A stretch of 64,000 nucleotides of DNA from Micromonospora halotolerans (GCF_032108445.1 NZ_CP134876.1:2294001-2358000), one strand, 5' to 3'; counted from the first letter of the stretch, positions 27,456 through 36,505 are shown. Numbers and translations are program-made. Notes: generated by a model not told the origin, from the sequence alone.

Positions 27456-28235
27456 TCAGCGGCGCGGCCCGGTCGGTGCCGTGCTGCCCGACGCCGTGGC
27501 GCTCGGGTGCGGGTCGTCGCGCGGGCTGAGCGTCGGCGTGGGCGACGCCTCCGGCGGCGTGCCGGTCGGCGACGGCGTGCTGTCGGGCGGCTCGGTCGTC
27601 GGGTCGTCGGTCGGCGACGGCCCGGACGTCGGGGTCGGTTCGGCGGTCGGCGACGGCTCGTCGGTCGGGGTCGGTTCGGTGGTCGGGCTGGGGCTCGGCT
27701 CCGGGTCGGACGGCGACGGTGAGGGCACCGGCGACGGGCGCGGCGGGCCGGCCGGCGTGGTCCGGACGGGGCGCGGCGTCGGCACCGGCGCGGGAGCGGC
27801 CGGGTGGGACCGGTGGCGGGAACCGAGGTCGCTGTCGTCGGGCAGGGCCGGGGCGGCCGGGAGCACCGGTGCCCGGGGCGGCACGGTGGTGGCTCCGGCG
27901 ACCGGCGACGGGGTGGGCAGCAGCGGCGTCTGGGTCCCCTCGGGCAACGGGATCACCACCGGGCCGACCGAGGGGGTCGGGATGAACGGGGTGCTGCTGT
28001 CCGGAAGGGCGCTGTTCCCCACGGTGGCCGACCCCGCGCTGATCGCGGCGAGGATCGGCATGGAGGCCGTGCCGGCCAGCAGCGCGACGGTGAACAGGTA
28101 GCCCCGGCTCGGGCCGCCCAGGCCGTGCGCGCGGTGCGCGCCGACCACCCGCCGGTAGTCGGACCGCGGCACCGCCCGGTGCCGGCCGAGGAACGGAGTT
28201 CCCGGAGGACCCTCTGGCGGCTCGGACACCGGCAC
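27456..28235 (-). CDS. Single-pass membrane protein with long Pro/Ser/Thr-rich extracellular region
   Basis: A 259-residue protein. About 45 cytoplasmic residues, one membrane helix (about 46-68: YLFTVALLAGTASMPILAAI), then nearly 190 residues dominated by Pro, Thr, Ser, Asp and Glu, with many TPSPT and EPTPT-type units. It is probably a wall-spanning or O-mannosylated stalk; no enzymatic domain is present. Start is GTG at 28235. Only 15 bp separate its stop from the convergent neighbour. Confidence 0.75.
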   Translation of the reverse strand: MPVSEPPEGPPGTPFLGRHRAVPRSDYRRVVGAHRAHGLGGPSRGYLFTVALLAGTASMPILAAISAGSATVGNSALPDSSTPFIPTPSVGPVVIPLPEGTQTPLLPTPSPVAGATTVPPRAPVLPAAPALPDDSDLGSRHRSHPAAPAPVPTPRPVRTTPAGPPRPSPVPSPSPSDPEPSPSPTTEPTPTDEPSPTAEPTPTSGPSPTDDPTTEPPDSTPSPTGTPPEASPTPTLSPRDDPHPSATASGSTAPTGPRR

Positions 28236-28717
28236 ACTCCTCGTACGCGTCGACAGGGCGGGATCCCGGCGCAGGCTTAAACGGACAAATGCCTCAAGGG
28301 GACCACCGTCAGCTTGAACCAGTGACGCTCAGTTCACCAGCCACCACAGCGTGTCGACACACAAATTGTCCGTCCCGTGACGGCGGCACACCAGACAAAC
28401 GTGTCAATGCGTCGCGAACACGACGGAACGTCACCGGTGGAGGAGGCCGTACTGTGGGCCCGCTCACCTCCTCTGCAATCATTCAGGCACGACGGCAACG
28501 CAGCCGCCACCTCCGCGCACCCCGCGGCTGGTGCGGTACGGCGCCGGCGCTCCCGGGTCGGGCTCCTCAACGGGACCCGGCTCACGCCGCGCGGCAACCC
28601 TCACCGGGGCTAGGCGCGGCCGCCAGGGACCGGTCCGGCACCAGCCGGGTCGGGCGCACGATGTGCGCGGCACGGGTCACCCCCCGACGCCGGCGCAGAC
28701 CAGACAGGGAGAGACGG
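28236..28717. other. Long intergenic region upstream of the 2-oxoacid dehydrogenase operon
   Basis: 482 bp without a convincing gene, less GC-rich than its flanks. The E1alpha reading frame stays open through it, but its translation is compositionally non-protein-like. It contains a 10-bp palindrome GTGTCGACAC (28351-28360) and CGGACAA at 28282-28288 with its inverse TTGTCCG at 28366-28372. It should hold two divergent promoters and the pdh leader; I cannot name the regulator. Confidence 0.5.
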
Positions 28718-29896
28718 ATGGCAAAGGGCGATCCCGGGGCCGCCACCCGCAGCAAGCGGGCCGCACCCCGTACCAAGCGCGCCGCCGCCACGGGCGAACC
28801 GGAGCTCGTGCAGCTGCTGACGCCCGAGGGCGAGCGGATCGAGAGCGCGCTCGGCCCGGATGGGACCGAGTACCGCGTCGACTTCACCGACGAGGAGTAC
28901 CGCGGGCTCTACCGCGACCTCGTGCTGGTCCGGAAGCTCGACGCCGAGGCCACGGCGCTACAGCGCCAGGGCGAGCTGGGCCTCTGGGCCAGCCTGCTGG
29001 GCCAGGAGGCCGCGCAGGTCGGCTCCGGCCGGGCGCTGCGTACGCAGGACATGGCCTTCCCGACCTACCGGGAGCACGGCGTCCTCTACTGCCGGGGCAT
29101 CGACCCGATCATGCCGCTCGGCCTGTTCCGCGGCGTCGACCAGGGCGGCTGGGACCCGAACGAGTTCAAGTTCAACATGTACACGATCGTCATCGGGGCG
29201 CAGACCCTGCACGCGACCGGCTACGCCATGGGTGTCGCCATGGACGGCAAGACCGGCAGCGACGAGGGCGAGGCGGTGATCGCCTACTTCGGCGACGGCG
29301 CCACCAGCCAGGGCGACGTCAACGAGGCGTTCGTCTGGGCCAGCGTCTTCAACGCCCCGCTGGTGTTCTTCTGCCAGAACAACCAGTACGCCATCTCCGA
29401 GCCGCTGGAGCGGCAGACCCGCGTCCCGCTCTACCAGCGGGCCGGCGGCTTCGGCTTCCCCGGCGTCCGGGTGGACGGCAACGACGTGCTCGCGTCGTAC
29501 GCGGTGACCCGGCACGCGCTGGACAACGCGCGGCACGGCCAGGGCCCGAGCCTCATCGAGGCGTACACCTACCGGATGGGCGCGCACACCACCTCCGACG
29601 ACCCGACCCGCTACCGGATCGCCAGCGAGGTCGAGGCCTGGCAGGCCAAGGACCCGATCGCCCGGATGAAGGCGTTCCTCACCAAGCAGCAGATCGTCGA
29701 CGAGTCGTTCTTCGCCGAGGTCGACGAGCAGGCCCGCGCCGAGTCGGTGCACCTGCGCGAGCGGGTGCTCGCCATGCCCGACCCGGAGCCGGTGACCATG
29801 TTCGACCACGTCTACCCCAACGGGTCCCCGGAGCTCGACGAGCAGCGGGCCCAGTTCAGCAAGTACCTGGAGTCGTTCGAGGGGAGCGCCCACTGA
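28718..29896 (+). CDS. pdhA: 2-oxoacid (pyruvate or branched-chain) dehydrogenase E1 alpha subunit
   Basis: A 392-residue thiamine-diphosphate enzyme subunit that decarboxylates a 2-oxoacid. It has a basic, Ala-rich leader (1-30), then the E1alpha fold: TYREHGVLYCRGI, the TPP/Mg motif GDGATSQGDVNEAF ending in NNQYAIS, and the phosphorylation-loop-like YRMGAHTTSDDPTRYR. Start is ATG with GGGAGAG upstream. Its stop overlaps the E1beta start by one base. Similar genes are annotated pdhA or bkdA; pyruvate seems likelier from the overall type, but the sequence alone does not settle it. Confidence 0.88.
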   Translation: MAKGDPGAATRSKRAAPRTKRAAATGEPELVQLLTPEGERIESALGPDGTEYRVDFTDEEYRGLYRDLVLVRKLDAEATALQRQGELGLWASLLGQEAAQVGSGRALRTQDMAFPTYREHGVLYCRGIDPIMPLGLFRGVDQGGWDPNEFKFNMYTIVIGAQTLHATGYAMGVAMDGKTGSDEGEAVIAYFGDGATSQGDVNEAFVWASVFNAPLVFFCQNNQYAISEPLERQTRVPLYQRAGGFGFPGVRVDGNDVLASYAVTRHALDNARHGQGPSLIEAYTYRMGAHTTSDDPTRYRIASEVEAWQAKDPIARMKAFLTKQQIVDESFFAEVDEQARAESVHLRERVLAMPDPEPVTMFDHVYPNGSPELDEQRAQFSKYLESFEGSAH

Positions 29897-30885
29897 TGGC
29901 CACGGAGACGCTCACCCTCGGCAAGGCCCTCAACGCCGGCCTGCGCAAGGCCCTGGAGAACGACCCGAAGGTCGTCATCATGGGCGAGGACGTCGGCAAG
30001 CTCGGCGGCGTGTTCCGCATCACCGACGGCCTCCAGAAGGACTTCGGCGACCAGCGGGTGATCGACACCCCGCTCGCCGAGTCCGGCATCATCGGCACCG
30101 CGGTCGGCCTGGCCATCCGCGGCTTCCGGCCGGTCTGCGAGATCCAGTTCGACGGCTTCGTCTACCCGGCGTACGACCAGATCGTGTCGCAGGTGGCGAA
30201 GATGCACTACCGCTCGCAGGGCAAGGTGCGGATCCCGATGGTCATCCGGATCCCCTACGGCGGTGGCATCGGCGCGGTCGAGCACCACTCGGAGTCGCCC
30301 GAGGCGTACTTCGCGCACACCGCCGGCCTGAAGGTCGTCACCTGCGCGAACCCGCAGGACGGCTACTCGATGATCCAGCAGGCCATCGCCTCCGACGACC
30401 CGATCGTCTTCCTGGAGCCGAAGCGGCGCTACTGGGAGAAGGGTCCGGTCGAGCTGGACGCCCCGCTGACCGACGCGTATCCGCTGCACGCCGCGCGGGT
30501 CGCCCGGCCGGGCACCGACGCCACCGTGCTGGCGTACGGCCCGATGGTGCGCACCGCCCTGGACGCGGCCACCGCCGCCGCCGAGGACGGCCGGGAGCTG
30601 GAGGTCATCGACCTGCGCACGCTCTCCCCGCTGGACCTGACCGCCGCGTACGAGTCGGTGAAGCGCACCGGCCGCTGCGTGGTCGTCCACGAGGCCCCGG
30701 GCAACCTGGGTCTCGGGTCGGAGATCGCCGCCCGGATCACCGAGGAGTGCTTCTACTCCCTGGAATCCCCGGTGCTGCGGGTCACCGGCTTCGACACCCC
30801 CTACCCGGCCGCCCGGGTGGAGGAGGAGTACCTGCCCGACCTCGACCGGGTGCTCGACGCCGTCGACCGCACCTTCGGCTGGTGA
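29896..30885 (+). CDS. pdhB: 2-oxoacid dehydrogenase E1 beta subunit
   Basis: A 329-residue partner of E1alpha forming the alpha2beta2 decarboxylase. Family motifs: MGEDVGKLGGVFRIT, DTPLAESGIIGTAVGLA with the TPP-contacting Glu, EIQFDGFVYPAYDQIVSQ, IRIPYGGGIGAVEHHS, and the C-terminal transketolase-like domain (VIDLRTLSPLD, VHEAPGNLGLG). Translation begins in the TGATG overlap. Five bases after its stop the E2 gene begins. Confidence 0.92.
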   Translation: MATETLTLGKALNAGLRKALENDPKVVIMGEDVGKLGGVFRITDGLQKDFGDQRVIDTPLAESGIIGTAVGLAIRGFRPVCEIQFDGFVYPAYDQIVSQVAKMHYRSQGKVRIPMVIRIPYGGGIGAVEHHSESPEAYFAHTAGLKVVTCANPQDGYSMIQQAIASDDPIVFLEPKRRYWEKGPVELDAPLTDAYPLHAARVARPGTDATVLAYGPMVRTALDAATAAAEDGRELEVIDLRTLSPLDLTAAYESVKRTGRCVVVHEAPGNLGLGSEIAARITEECFYSLESPVLRVTGFDTPYPAARVEEEYLPDLDRVLDAVDRTFGW

Positions 30886-30890
30886 GCGGC

Positions 30891-32342
30891 ATGTCACGGA
30901 TCAAGGAATTCAACCTCCCCGACCTGGGCGAGGGCCTGACCGAGGGCGAGATCCTCGCCTGGCTGGTCAAGGTGGGCGACGACATCGAGCTGAACCAGCC
31001 GATCGTCGAGGTGGAGACCGCCAAGGCGGCGGTCGAGATCCCGGCGAAGTGGGCCGGCCGGGTGCAGGCGATCTTCCACCCGGAGGGCGCCACGGTCGAG
31101 GTCGGCAGCCCGATCATCGCGATCGACACCGACCCGAACGCCGGGCCGATCGAGCAGTCGACGACCGGTGCGCCGGCCGCCGACCTGCCCACCCCGTCGG
31201 CGGCGTCGCTGGCCGCCGTCGAGGTCGCGCCCGAGGAGGGCATGGTCGAGCCGGGCCTGATCGGCGGCGTGGCGCCGGGCGGGCGTACCGCGGTACTGGT
31301 CGGCTACGGCCCGCGGAACGCGCCGGCCAAGCGCCGGCCGCGCAAGGGCGGCGTCCCGGCCCAGGCCGCGGCGGCCCCGGTCCAGCCGGCACCCGCGCCG
31401 GTCGTTCCGGCACCGGCTGCCCCGGCGGTCAACGGCAACGGCCGGGTGACCGGCGCCGTGCTGGCCAAGCCGCCGGTGCGCAAGCTCGCCAAGGACCTGG
31501 GCGTCGACCTCGCCACGCTGACCGGGTCGGGCCCGCTGGGCTCGATCACCCGGGAGGACGTACAGCGGGCGGCGGCGGCCCCGGCGGCGGCCGAGCCGCT
31601 GACGGTCGCGACGCCGGCCACGGCGGCCGCGAGCTTCGGCGCCGACCGCGAGCAGCGCATCCCGGTCAAGGGGGTACGCAAGCTCACCGCGGAGAACATG
31701 GCCCGCTCGGCGTTCACCGCGCCGCACGTCACGGAGTTCCTGACCGTGGACGTGACCCGGGCGATGAAGGCCCTGGACCGGCTCCGCGAGCGGCGCGAGT
31801 GGCGGGACGTGCGGGTCTCGCCGCTGCTGCTGGTCGCGAAGGCGGTGCTGCTGGCGGTCAAGCGCCACCCGATGGTCAACTCGACCTGGGCCGGCGACGA
31901 GATCGTGGTCAAGGACTACGTGAACCTGGGCATCGCGGCGGCCACCGAGCGTGGCCTGATCGTGCCGAACATCAAGGACGCCGGCCGGCTCTCGCTGCGC
32001 GAGCTGGCGGACGCGATGACCGCGCTCGTCCAGACCGCCAAGGCGGGGAAGACCTCGCCGGCCGACATGTCCGGCGGCACGCTGACCATCACCAACGTCG
32101 GCGTCTTCGGCGTCGACACCGGCACCCCGATCCTGCCTCCGGGCGAGTCCGCGATCCTCGCCTTCGGCGCGGTGCGGGAGCAGCCCTGGGTGCACAAGGG
32201 CAAGGTCAAGCCGCGCCTGGTCACCACGCTGGGCCTCTCCTTCGACCACCGGATCATCGACGGTGAGCTCGGCTCGAAGTTCCTCCGCGACATCGGGGAC
32301 TTCCTGGCCGATCCGGAGGCGGCGCTGCTCGCCTGGACCTGA
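30891..32342 (+). CDS. pdhC: Dihydrolipoyl acyltransferase E2 component
   Basis: A 483-residue E2 core enzyme that takes the acyl group from E1 and passes it to CoA. One lipoyl domain (1-80) with the lipoylated Lys in VETAKAAVEI, a linker with Ala/Pro-rich segments, a peripheral-subunit-binding domain (about 193-230: VRKLAKDLGVDLATL, SITREDV), and the catalytic acetyltransferase domain ending with DHRIIDGELG, which carries the active-site His and Asp. E3 is not in this window, so the complex must use a distant lipoamide dehydrogenase. Confidence 0.92.
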   Translation: MSRIKEFNLPDLGEGLTEGEILAWLVKVGDDIELNQPIVEVETAKAAVEIPAKWAGRVQAIFHPEGATVEVGSPIIAIDTDPNAGPIEQSTTGAPAADLPTPSAASLAAVEVAPEEGMVEPGLIGGVAPGGRTAVLVGYGPRNAPAKRRPRKGGVPAQAAAAPVQPAPAPVVPAPAAPAVNGNGRVTGAVLAKPPVRKLAKDLGVDLATLTGSGPLGSITREDVQRAAAAPAAAEPLTVATPATAAASFGADREQRIPVKGVRKLTAENMARSAFTAPHVTEFLTVDVTRAMKALDRLRERREWRDVRVSPLLLVAKAVLLAVKRHPMVNSTWAGDEIVVKDYVNLGIAAATERGLIVPNIKDAGRLSLRELADAMTALVQTAKAGKTSPADMSGGTLTITNVGVFGVDTGTPILPPGESAILAFGAVREQPWVHKGKVKPRLVTTLGLSFDHRIIDGELGSKFLRDIGDFLADPEAALLAWT

Positions 32343-32362
32343 CGGTCGCATCGCACCAGGCC

Positions 32363-32403
32363 ACGGCCGGTGTGCACGGGTGAACGCCCGGCACACCGGC
32401 CGT
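32363..32403 (+). terminator. Terminator of the pdhABC operon
   Basis: Perfect 13-bp stem (32363-32375 with 32391-32403) around a 15-base loop that can itself pair, starting 20 bases past the E2 stop. Confidence 0.78.
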
Positions 32404-32565
32404 TGCCGTTGGGGAAAGGAAACGTCGGCTCAACGGGGCTCCCGGCCTACGATCCTTAGGCACGTGGCTCAGCTCACCTAAGAATCGATGGAAGTTCGCG
32501 ACGTTCTGGGGTTCAATAGAGACATCAAGGGGCTGACAACCGAATAGCCAGGAGGAGAGACCCAG

Positions 32566-32703
32566 ATGAGCATGATCGAGCGAATCCGCAACCGCCGCGA
32601 CGCCAACCGCCGCGCCCGTGCCATCGAGCACGCGCTGCGTTCCGCCAACTCGCCGGCCGTCCGCGAGGAGCTTCTCGCCATCGCCCAGCGTCACATGAGC
32701 TGA
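32566..32703 (+). CDS. 45-residue basic small protein
   Basis: An ATG with a near-perfect GGAGGAG site opens 45 codons: MSMIERIRNRRDANRRARAI, then EHALRSANSPAVREELLAIA and QRHMS. The protein is strongly helical, Arg-rich in the first half and acidic-amphipathic in the second. It sits alone between two strong terminators with about 160 bp of upstream DNA, so it is a single-gene transcript. From memory, proteins of this type recur in Micromonosporaceae and Streptomyces; function unknown, possibly nucleic-acid- or ribosome-binding. Confidence 0.78.
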   Translation: MSMIERIRNRRDANRRARAIEHALRSANSPAVREELLAIAQRHMS

Positions 32704-32734
32704 CGCTCCCCGACTTTCCTCACCTCCTCCAGTT

Positions 32735-32768
32735 CGAAGACCCGCCCGGGCAACCGGGCGGGTCTTCG
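32735..32768. terminator. Terminator after the 45-residue gene
   Basis: Perfect 15-bp stem (32735-32749 with 32754-32768) with the tetraloop GCAA, a classical stable GNRA loop. It lies 31 bases past the stop codon. Between here and the next gene (to 33052) I see no further gene. Confidence 0.85.
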
Positions 32769-32994
32769 GCGTCTCACGTCGATTGACACCGGGATTCCAC
32801 CTCGCCGCACCGCCCGGTACGGTGGGGCTCGGTCGCCAACCGCCCGCCTCCGGACCGATCGCCTTCGAGAGCAACCGATCGATACCGTCCGGTGACGTTC
32901 GGTGACGGCCGGTGCTCCCCCGGGCGCCTCCGGGCGGCCACCGGATACGGTGCGGGGAGCCCGCACGGCCGGTACCCGCCGGCGACTCCGGCAG

Positions 32995-33021
32995 CGATGC
33001 CGACGGTCCCGATCGGCATCG
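32995..33021 (+). promoter_or_regulatory. Small hairpin in the leader of the 922-residue membrane protein gene
   Basis: Perfect 9-bp arms (32995-33003 and 33013-33021) with a 9-base loop, ending about 15 bases before the GGAGGAG ribosome binding site. It could affect translation or be a protein-binding dyad; no family is recognised. Confidence 0.4.
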
Positions 33022-33052
33022 GCGGCCGACATGTGATGGAGGAGGCGCACCC

Positions 33053-35821
33053 ATGACGTCCGAGGCCCCGCACCGCCCCGGCCAGGAGCCGGGCGAGGTG
33101 TCGCCGGGCGCCGGCGGACCGGTGCCGTACGGCGACCGCCCGGCGCAGCAGGACAACGGGTACGGCGCACCCGACCTCGGCTGGGCCCCGCCCCCGCCGG
33201 CCGGTCGGCCCGCCCAGCCCGCCCCCGCCTGGGCCGCGGCCGACGACCAGCCCCCCGCCTGGACACCGCCGGGCGGCCAGCCCGCCGCCGGCCGGGCCAC
33301 CGCGCAGGTGCCGCCGCCGGCCGAGCCGGGCGGCTGGAGCCCCGCCTCGCAGCCCGCCTGGGCCGCTCCGGAGCAGTCCGCCCCGTCCTGGGGCGGGCCG
33401 GACCAGGGAGCACCCGCCTGGGGCGCGCCCGAGCAGGCCGACGCCCACCGCGGCGCCGAGCCCGGGCCGTCCGCCTGGGCCGCCGCCCCACCGCACAACC
33501 CCACCGAGTCGACCCCGCCGGCCTGGGGCGCCCCGGCGGCGGCCGGCGAGCAGCCGGCCTGGGCGCAGGCCGGCGACCCCGGTGCCCGCGGCGCCGCCCA
33601 CGTGCCCGCGCCCGCCACCGTCCCGAACGAGTCGTGGGCCACCCCCGCCGGGCAGGACGACCCGAACCGGTCCGGTGGGTGGAACCCGCCGACCGGTCAG
33701 CAGGACGACGACCCGGGCCGCTCCGGCGGCTGGCGCGCGGCGCAGGAGGACAACTCCGGCGGTTGGGCCGTCGGGGCCGCCGCCCAGCAGCAGGACGACC
33801 GGCCCGCCTGGGGCCAGCAGGGCGAGCAGGCCGCTCCCGGCTGGACGCCGGCCGAGCCGACCGCGCGCGCGGCCGCCAAGGTCTCGGTCCCGGGCGCCGT
33901 CCGCCCGGAGGGTGCCTGGTCCAGCCAGGACCACCAGGGCCAGGCCGCGAGCTGGCAGAACGGCCCGAACGCCACGCACGGCGACGACCAGGGCCAGGCC
34001 CCGAGCTGGCAGAACGGCCCGAACGCCACGCACGGCGACGACCAGGGTCAGGCCGCGAGCTGGCAGAACGGCTCGGCGACGCAGGACGACGACCCGGACC
34101 GCTCCGGTGGCTGGGCCGCGGGCCGGTCCGCCGGCGGCGCTGAGGCGCCGCAGCAGGCCGCCTGGGGTGCGCCGGAGGAGCAGCGCCCGTCCGCCGCGTG
34201 GAGCGGCGCCGCGGCGGTGCCGCAGCAGCGTGAGCCGGAGCAGCCGGCGGACGAGCCGGCGCAGCCCGGCTGGGGTTCCGCCGCCGTCCCGGCACCGGCC
34301 GAGGCGCGGGCCAGCGCGTCCGTCCCGTCCCCCGACTCGCCGCCCGCCTGGGGCGGCAACCAGGACAACCCGGGGCAGTGGACGCGCGACCGTCCGGCCA
34401 TCCCGGAGGCCGAGCCGTGGGCACCCGGCCAGGCCTGGGGCCGCGCCGCCGAGGCCCAGCCCGAGCAGTCCGCGTCGCCGGGCTGGGAGCCGGCCCGCGC
34501 CGACGACGGACCGATCTACCAGCCGGCGCCGGGCCCGGGGATCTCCCCGGCCAACGCGGTGCCGCTGCCCCCGCAGGAGCAGCGGGTGCCGGGCGCCGCC
34601 CTGGCCGCCGCACCGCCCGCCGACTATGCGCCGTTCAACCCGGGCGGCGAGCCGGGCGACCGCAACCCGCAGGCGTACGAGCCGGAACCGGCCGCCGACG
34701 CCAGCTGGGGTACGCCCGGCCCGGCGCACGACGAGCCGCAGTCACCGGCCGGGCCGGTGGTGCCCGGTCCGCGGACCTCGCCGGAGGCCGGCGCGGGCGG
34801 CGCCGTCTCGGCCAGCGCCTCGGTGCCGATGACCAGCCGGGTCACGCCGCCGGCCGACCAGCCGCTGCCCACGGGTGGCACGCCCGCCCCGCAGCCGCGC
34901 GTCTACGGCCGCCCCGCGCGGCCCGAGCGGGAGGAGGCGCCCGGGCAGGACGGCCCGAACGGCTTCGCCGAGCCGGGCCCGCACTCCCGGGCGGACGAGT
35001 CGGACCGCCAGCACGGATACGCCGAGGCGCCTCCGGTGCACTCGGCCCCGCCGTCCTCGCCGGCCGCCCCGCCGCCGTTCCCGCCCGGCGTGCCGTCCTT
35101 CGTTGACCCGCCGGGCAACAGCCGGCCGGTCAACGGGGTGCACCCGCACAACGGTGAACGCCCCGGTGGCCCGCACGATCCGTTCGGTGGCCCCGGCGGC
35201 CCGCACGAGCCGTTCGGCGCGCCCGCCGGGCACCAGGACCCGTTCGGCCCGCCCCACCGCGACCAGTTCGGCGGGCCCGGGGGCGGTGACCCGTTCGGCG
35301 GTCCGGCCGGCGGCCGCGCCTCCGTCGCCGTGCCGGGGCAGATGCCGATGGGCGAGCCGGGCGGCTTCCCGCCCGCGTTCCCGCCGCCGCCCCAGCAGGG
35401 CCCGCCGGCCTGGCCGCAGGCGGGTCAGGGCGGCGACGCGGACCAGGGCCGCTTCGAGGCGTTCAAGCCGGAGGCGGAGCCGAAGACCGAGGCGCCCACG
35501 CCGAAGGTGCGCAACGGCCGGGTGCTGGCCCTGGTGCTGATCGCCGCGGTGCTCATCCTGGCCGTGCCGCTCGGCCTGCTCACTCTGCTCGGCAAGATCG
35601 GCGGGGACGACAAGCCGGCGGGCTTCGACCCGGCGGTGGGCTCCTGCGTCAAGCAGTCCAACGCGACCGCCGTGGCGGCCGACTGCGGCGAGCAGGGGGC
35701 GTTCACCGTGGTGTCGAAGGTGGACAGCAAGGACAAGTGTGCGGACCCGGCGCAGCCCCAGGTGGTGCTTCCCGGCGACGGGTCCAACCGGGTGCTCTGC
35801 CTCAAGCCGGCCGGCCAGTAG
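33053..35821 (+). CDS. Very large low-complexity protein with one C-terminal membrane helix and a small cysteine-containing outer domain
   Basis: A 922-residue protein. Residues 1 to about 815 are low-complexity: Pro, Gly, Gln, Ala and Trp dominate, with W-G-x-P/A-type units and a near-perfect tandem repeat (SWQNGPNATHGDDQGQA, three copies around residues 300-345). A single helix follows (about 823-845: VLALVLIAAVLILAVPLGLL), then about 75 outer residues with four Cys (GSCVKQSN, ADCGEQ, DKCADP, RVLCLKPA). The outer domain recalls LppU-type proteins of Streptomyces. So the disordered part is cytoplasmic. Function unknown. The ATG has GGAGGAG upstream. Confidence 0.83.
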   Translation: MTSEAPHRPGQEPGEVSPGAGGPVPYGDRPAQQDNGYGAPDLGWAPPPPAGRPAQPAPAWAAADDQPPAWTPPGGQPAAGRATAQVPPPAEPGGWSPASQPAWAAPEQSAPSWGGPDQGAPAWGAPEQADAHRGAEPGPSAWAAAPPHNPTESTPPAWGAPAAAGEQPAWAQAGDPGARGAAHVPAPATVPNESWATPAGQDDPNRSGGWNPPTGQQDDDPGRSGGWRAAQEDNSGGWAVGAAAQQQDDRPAWGQQGEQAAPGWTPAEPTARAAAKVSVPGAVRPEGAWSSQDHQGQAASWQNGPNATHGDDQGQAPSWQNGPNATHGDDQGQAASWQNGSATQDDDPDRSGGWAAGRSAGGAEAPQQAAWGAPEEQRPSAAWSGAAAVPQQREPEQPADEPAQPGWGSAAVPAPAEARASASVPSPDSPPAWGGNQDNPGQWTRDRPAIPEAEPWAPGQAWGRAAEAQPEQSASPGWEPARADDGPIYQPAPGPGISPANAVPLPPQEQRVPGAALAAAPPADYAPFNPGGEPGDRNPQAYEPEPAADASWGTPGPAHDEPQSPAGPVVPGPRTSPEAGAGGAVSASASVPMTSRVTPPADQPLPTGGTPAPQPRVYGRPARPEREEAPGQDGPNGFAEPGPHSRADESDRQHGYAEAPPVHSAPPSSPAAPPPFPPGVPSFVDPPGNSRPVNGVHPHNGERPGGPHDPFGGPGGPHEPFGAPAGHQDPFGPPHRDQFGGPGGGDPFGGPAGGRASVAVPGQMPMGEPGGFPPAFPPPPQQGPPAWPQAGQGGDADQGRFEAFKPEAEPKTEAPTPKVRNGRVLALVLIAAVLILAVPLGLLTLLGKIGGDDKPAGFDPAVGSCVKQSNATAVAADCGEQGAFTVVSKVDSKDKCADPAQPQVVLPGDGSNRVLCLKPAGQ

Positions 35822-35872
35822 CGACTCCCACGACGGCGGGGCCACGGTGATCCGTGGCCCCGCCGTCGTTCG

Positions 35873-36451
35873 TCACCGCTGCCAGTGGGGGTCGCGACCG
35901 AGGTAGGCCAGCAGGGCGGCGACCGGGTCGGCACCGGGTTCGGTGGGCAGCGCGGCGGCGTACGCGAATCCGCGCAGCGGCTCGGCGGTCGCCCGGGCCG
36001 CCGGCATGAGCTGTGCGGCCAGCTCGGCGGTGAGCGGCGCCGGCTGCCCGGTGGCCACCGCGACGTCCCAGGCGTGGATCGCGGCGTCGAGCGCGCAGGT
36101 CGCGGCGGCGAGCTCGGGGTCCATGGTCGGCGCGGGCGGCAGCGGCGTGCCGACCGGACCGGCCGCCGAGTCGATGCCCGCCCAGGCCGCGGTGGCGGCC
36201 TCGACCGCGCTCCGCACGACGCTCTGGACGCCCTCGTCGTGGCCGCGCGGCGGGTCGAACGGGTTGTACGCCGGCATCGTGCCGGCGCCAACGGACGCCG
36301 CCCACGCGTGCTGGTCGCCGGCGGCGTGCATGAGCACCTGCCCGACGGTCCACCGGTCGCACGGCGTCGGGTCGTCGAGCCGGTCGGCCGGCACTCCCTC
36401 GGCGGTGCGGCGCAGGAGGTCGAGGGCGGTGGTGAGGACGGGAAAGCTCAC
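35873..36451 (-). CDS. TIGR03086/DinB-fold mycothiol-type enzyme (maleylpyruvate isomerase N-terminal family)
   Basis: A 192-residue protein of the DinB/MDMPI fold. The N-terminal family signature PTPCDRWTVGQVLMHAAGDQH (two stretches) includes a putative metal-binding His, with later His in ALDAAIHAWDVAVA. Relatives are mycothiol-dependent transferases or isomerases, which detoxify electrophiles; the precise reaction is unknown. It starts with GTG at 36451 with AAAGGA upstream and is divergent from a TetR gene, with paired operators between them. Position mirrors the epoxide hydrolase in the other TetR divergon. Confidence 0.82.
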   Translation of the reverse strand: MSFPVLTTALDLLRRTAEGVPADRLDDPTPCDRWTVGQVLMHAAGDQHAWAASVGAGTMPAYNPFDPPRGHDEGVQSVVRSAVEAATAAWAGIDSAAGPVGTPLPPAPTMDPELAAATCALDAAIHAWDVAVATGQPAPLTAELAAQLMPAARATAEPLRGFAYAAALPTEPGADPVAALLAYLGRDPHWQR

Positions 36452-36467
36452 GGGCCGGTCCTTTCAG

Positions 36468-36492
36468 GGAACGGAATACTTCGTTCCGTTCC
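36468..36492. promoter_or_regulatory. TetR operator, N7 type (divergon 2)
   Basis: GGAACGGAA-N7-TTCCGTTCC with perfect 9-bp arms, 16 bp upstream of the DinB-fold gene start. Same arms and spacer length as 12754-12776. Confidence 0.82.
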
Positions 36493-36505
36493 AGCTTAGC
36501 AGAAC

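Noticed and set aside
28289..28717. N-terminal extension of E1alpha
   Set aside because: In frame, but Arg/Pro/Thr-rich without similarity; a good ribosome binding site lies just before 28718.
28718..32342. Naming the operon bkdABC
   Set aside because: Branched-chain and pyruvate E1/E2 enzymes are close; no substrate-specific residue could be judged, so pdh is used with that caveat.
32455..32482. CTTAGG and CCTAAG inverted pair upstream of the 45-residue gene
   Set aside because: 6-bp arms with a 16-bp spacer are too weak to claim as an operator.
32691..34729. Long minus-strand frames opposite the 922-residue protein
   Set aside because: Mirror images of its GC-rich repeats; the plus frame has the ribosome site, a membrane helix and a conserved-looking end.
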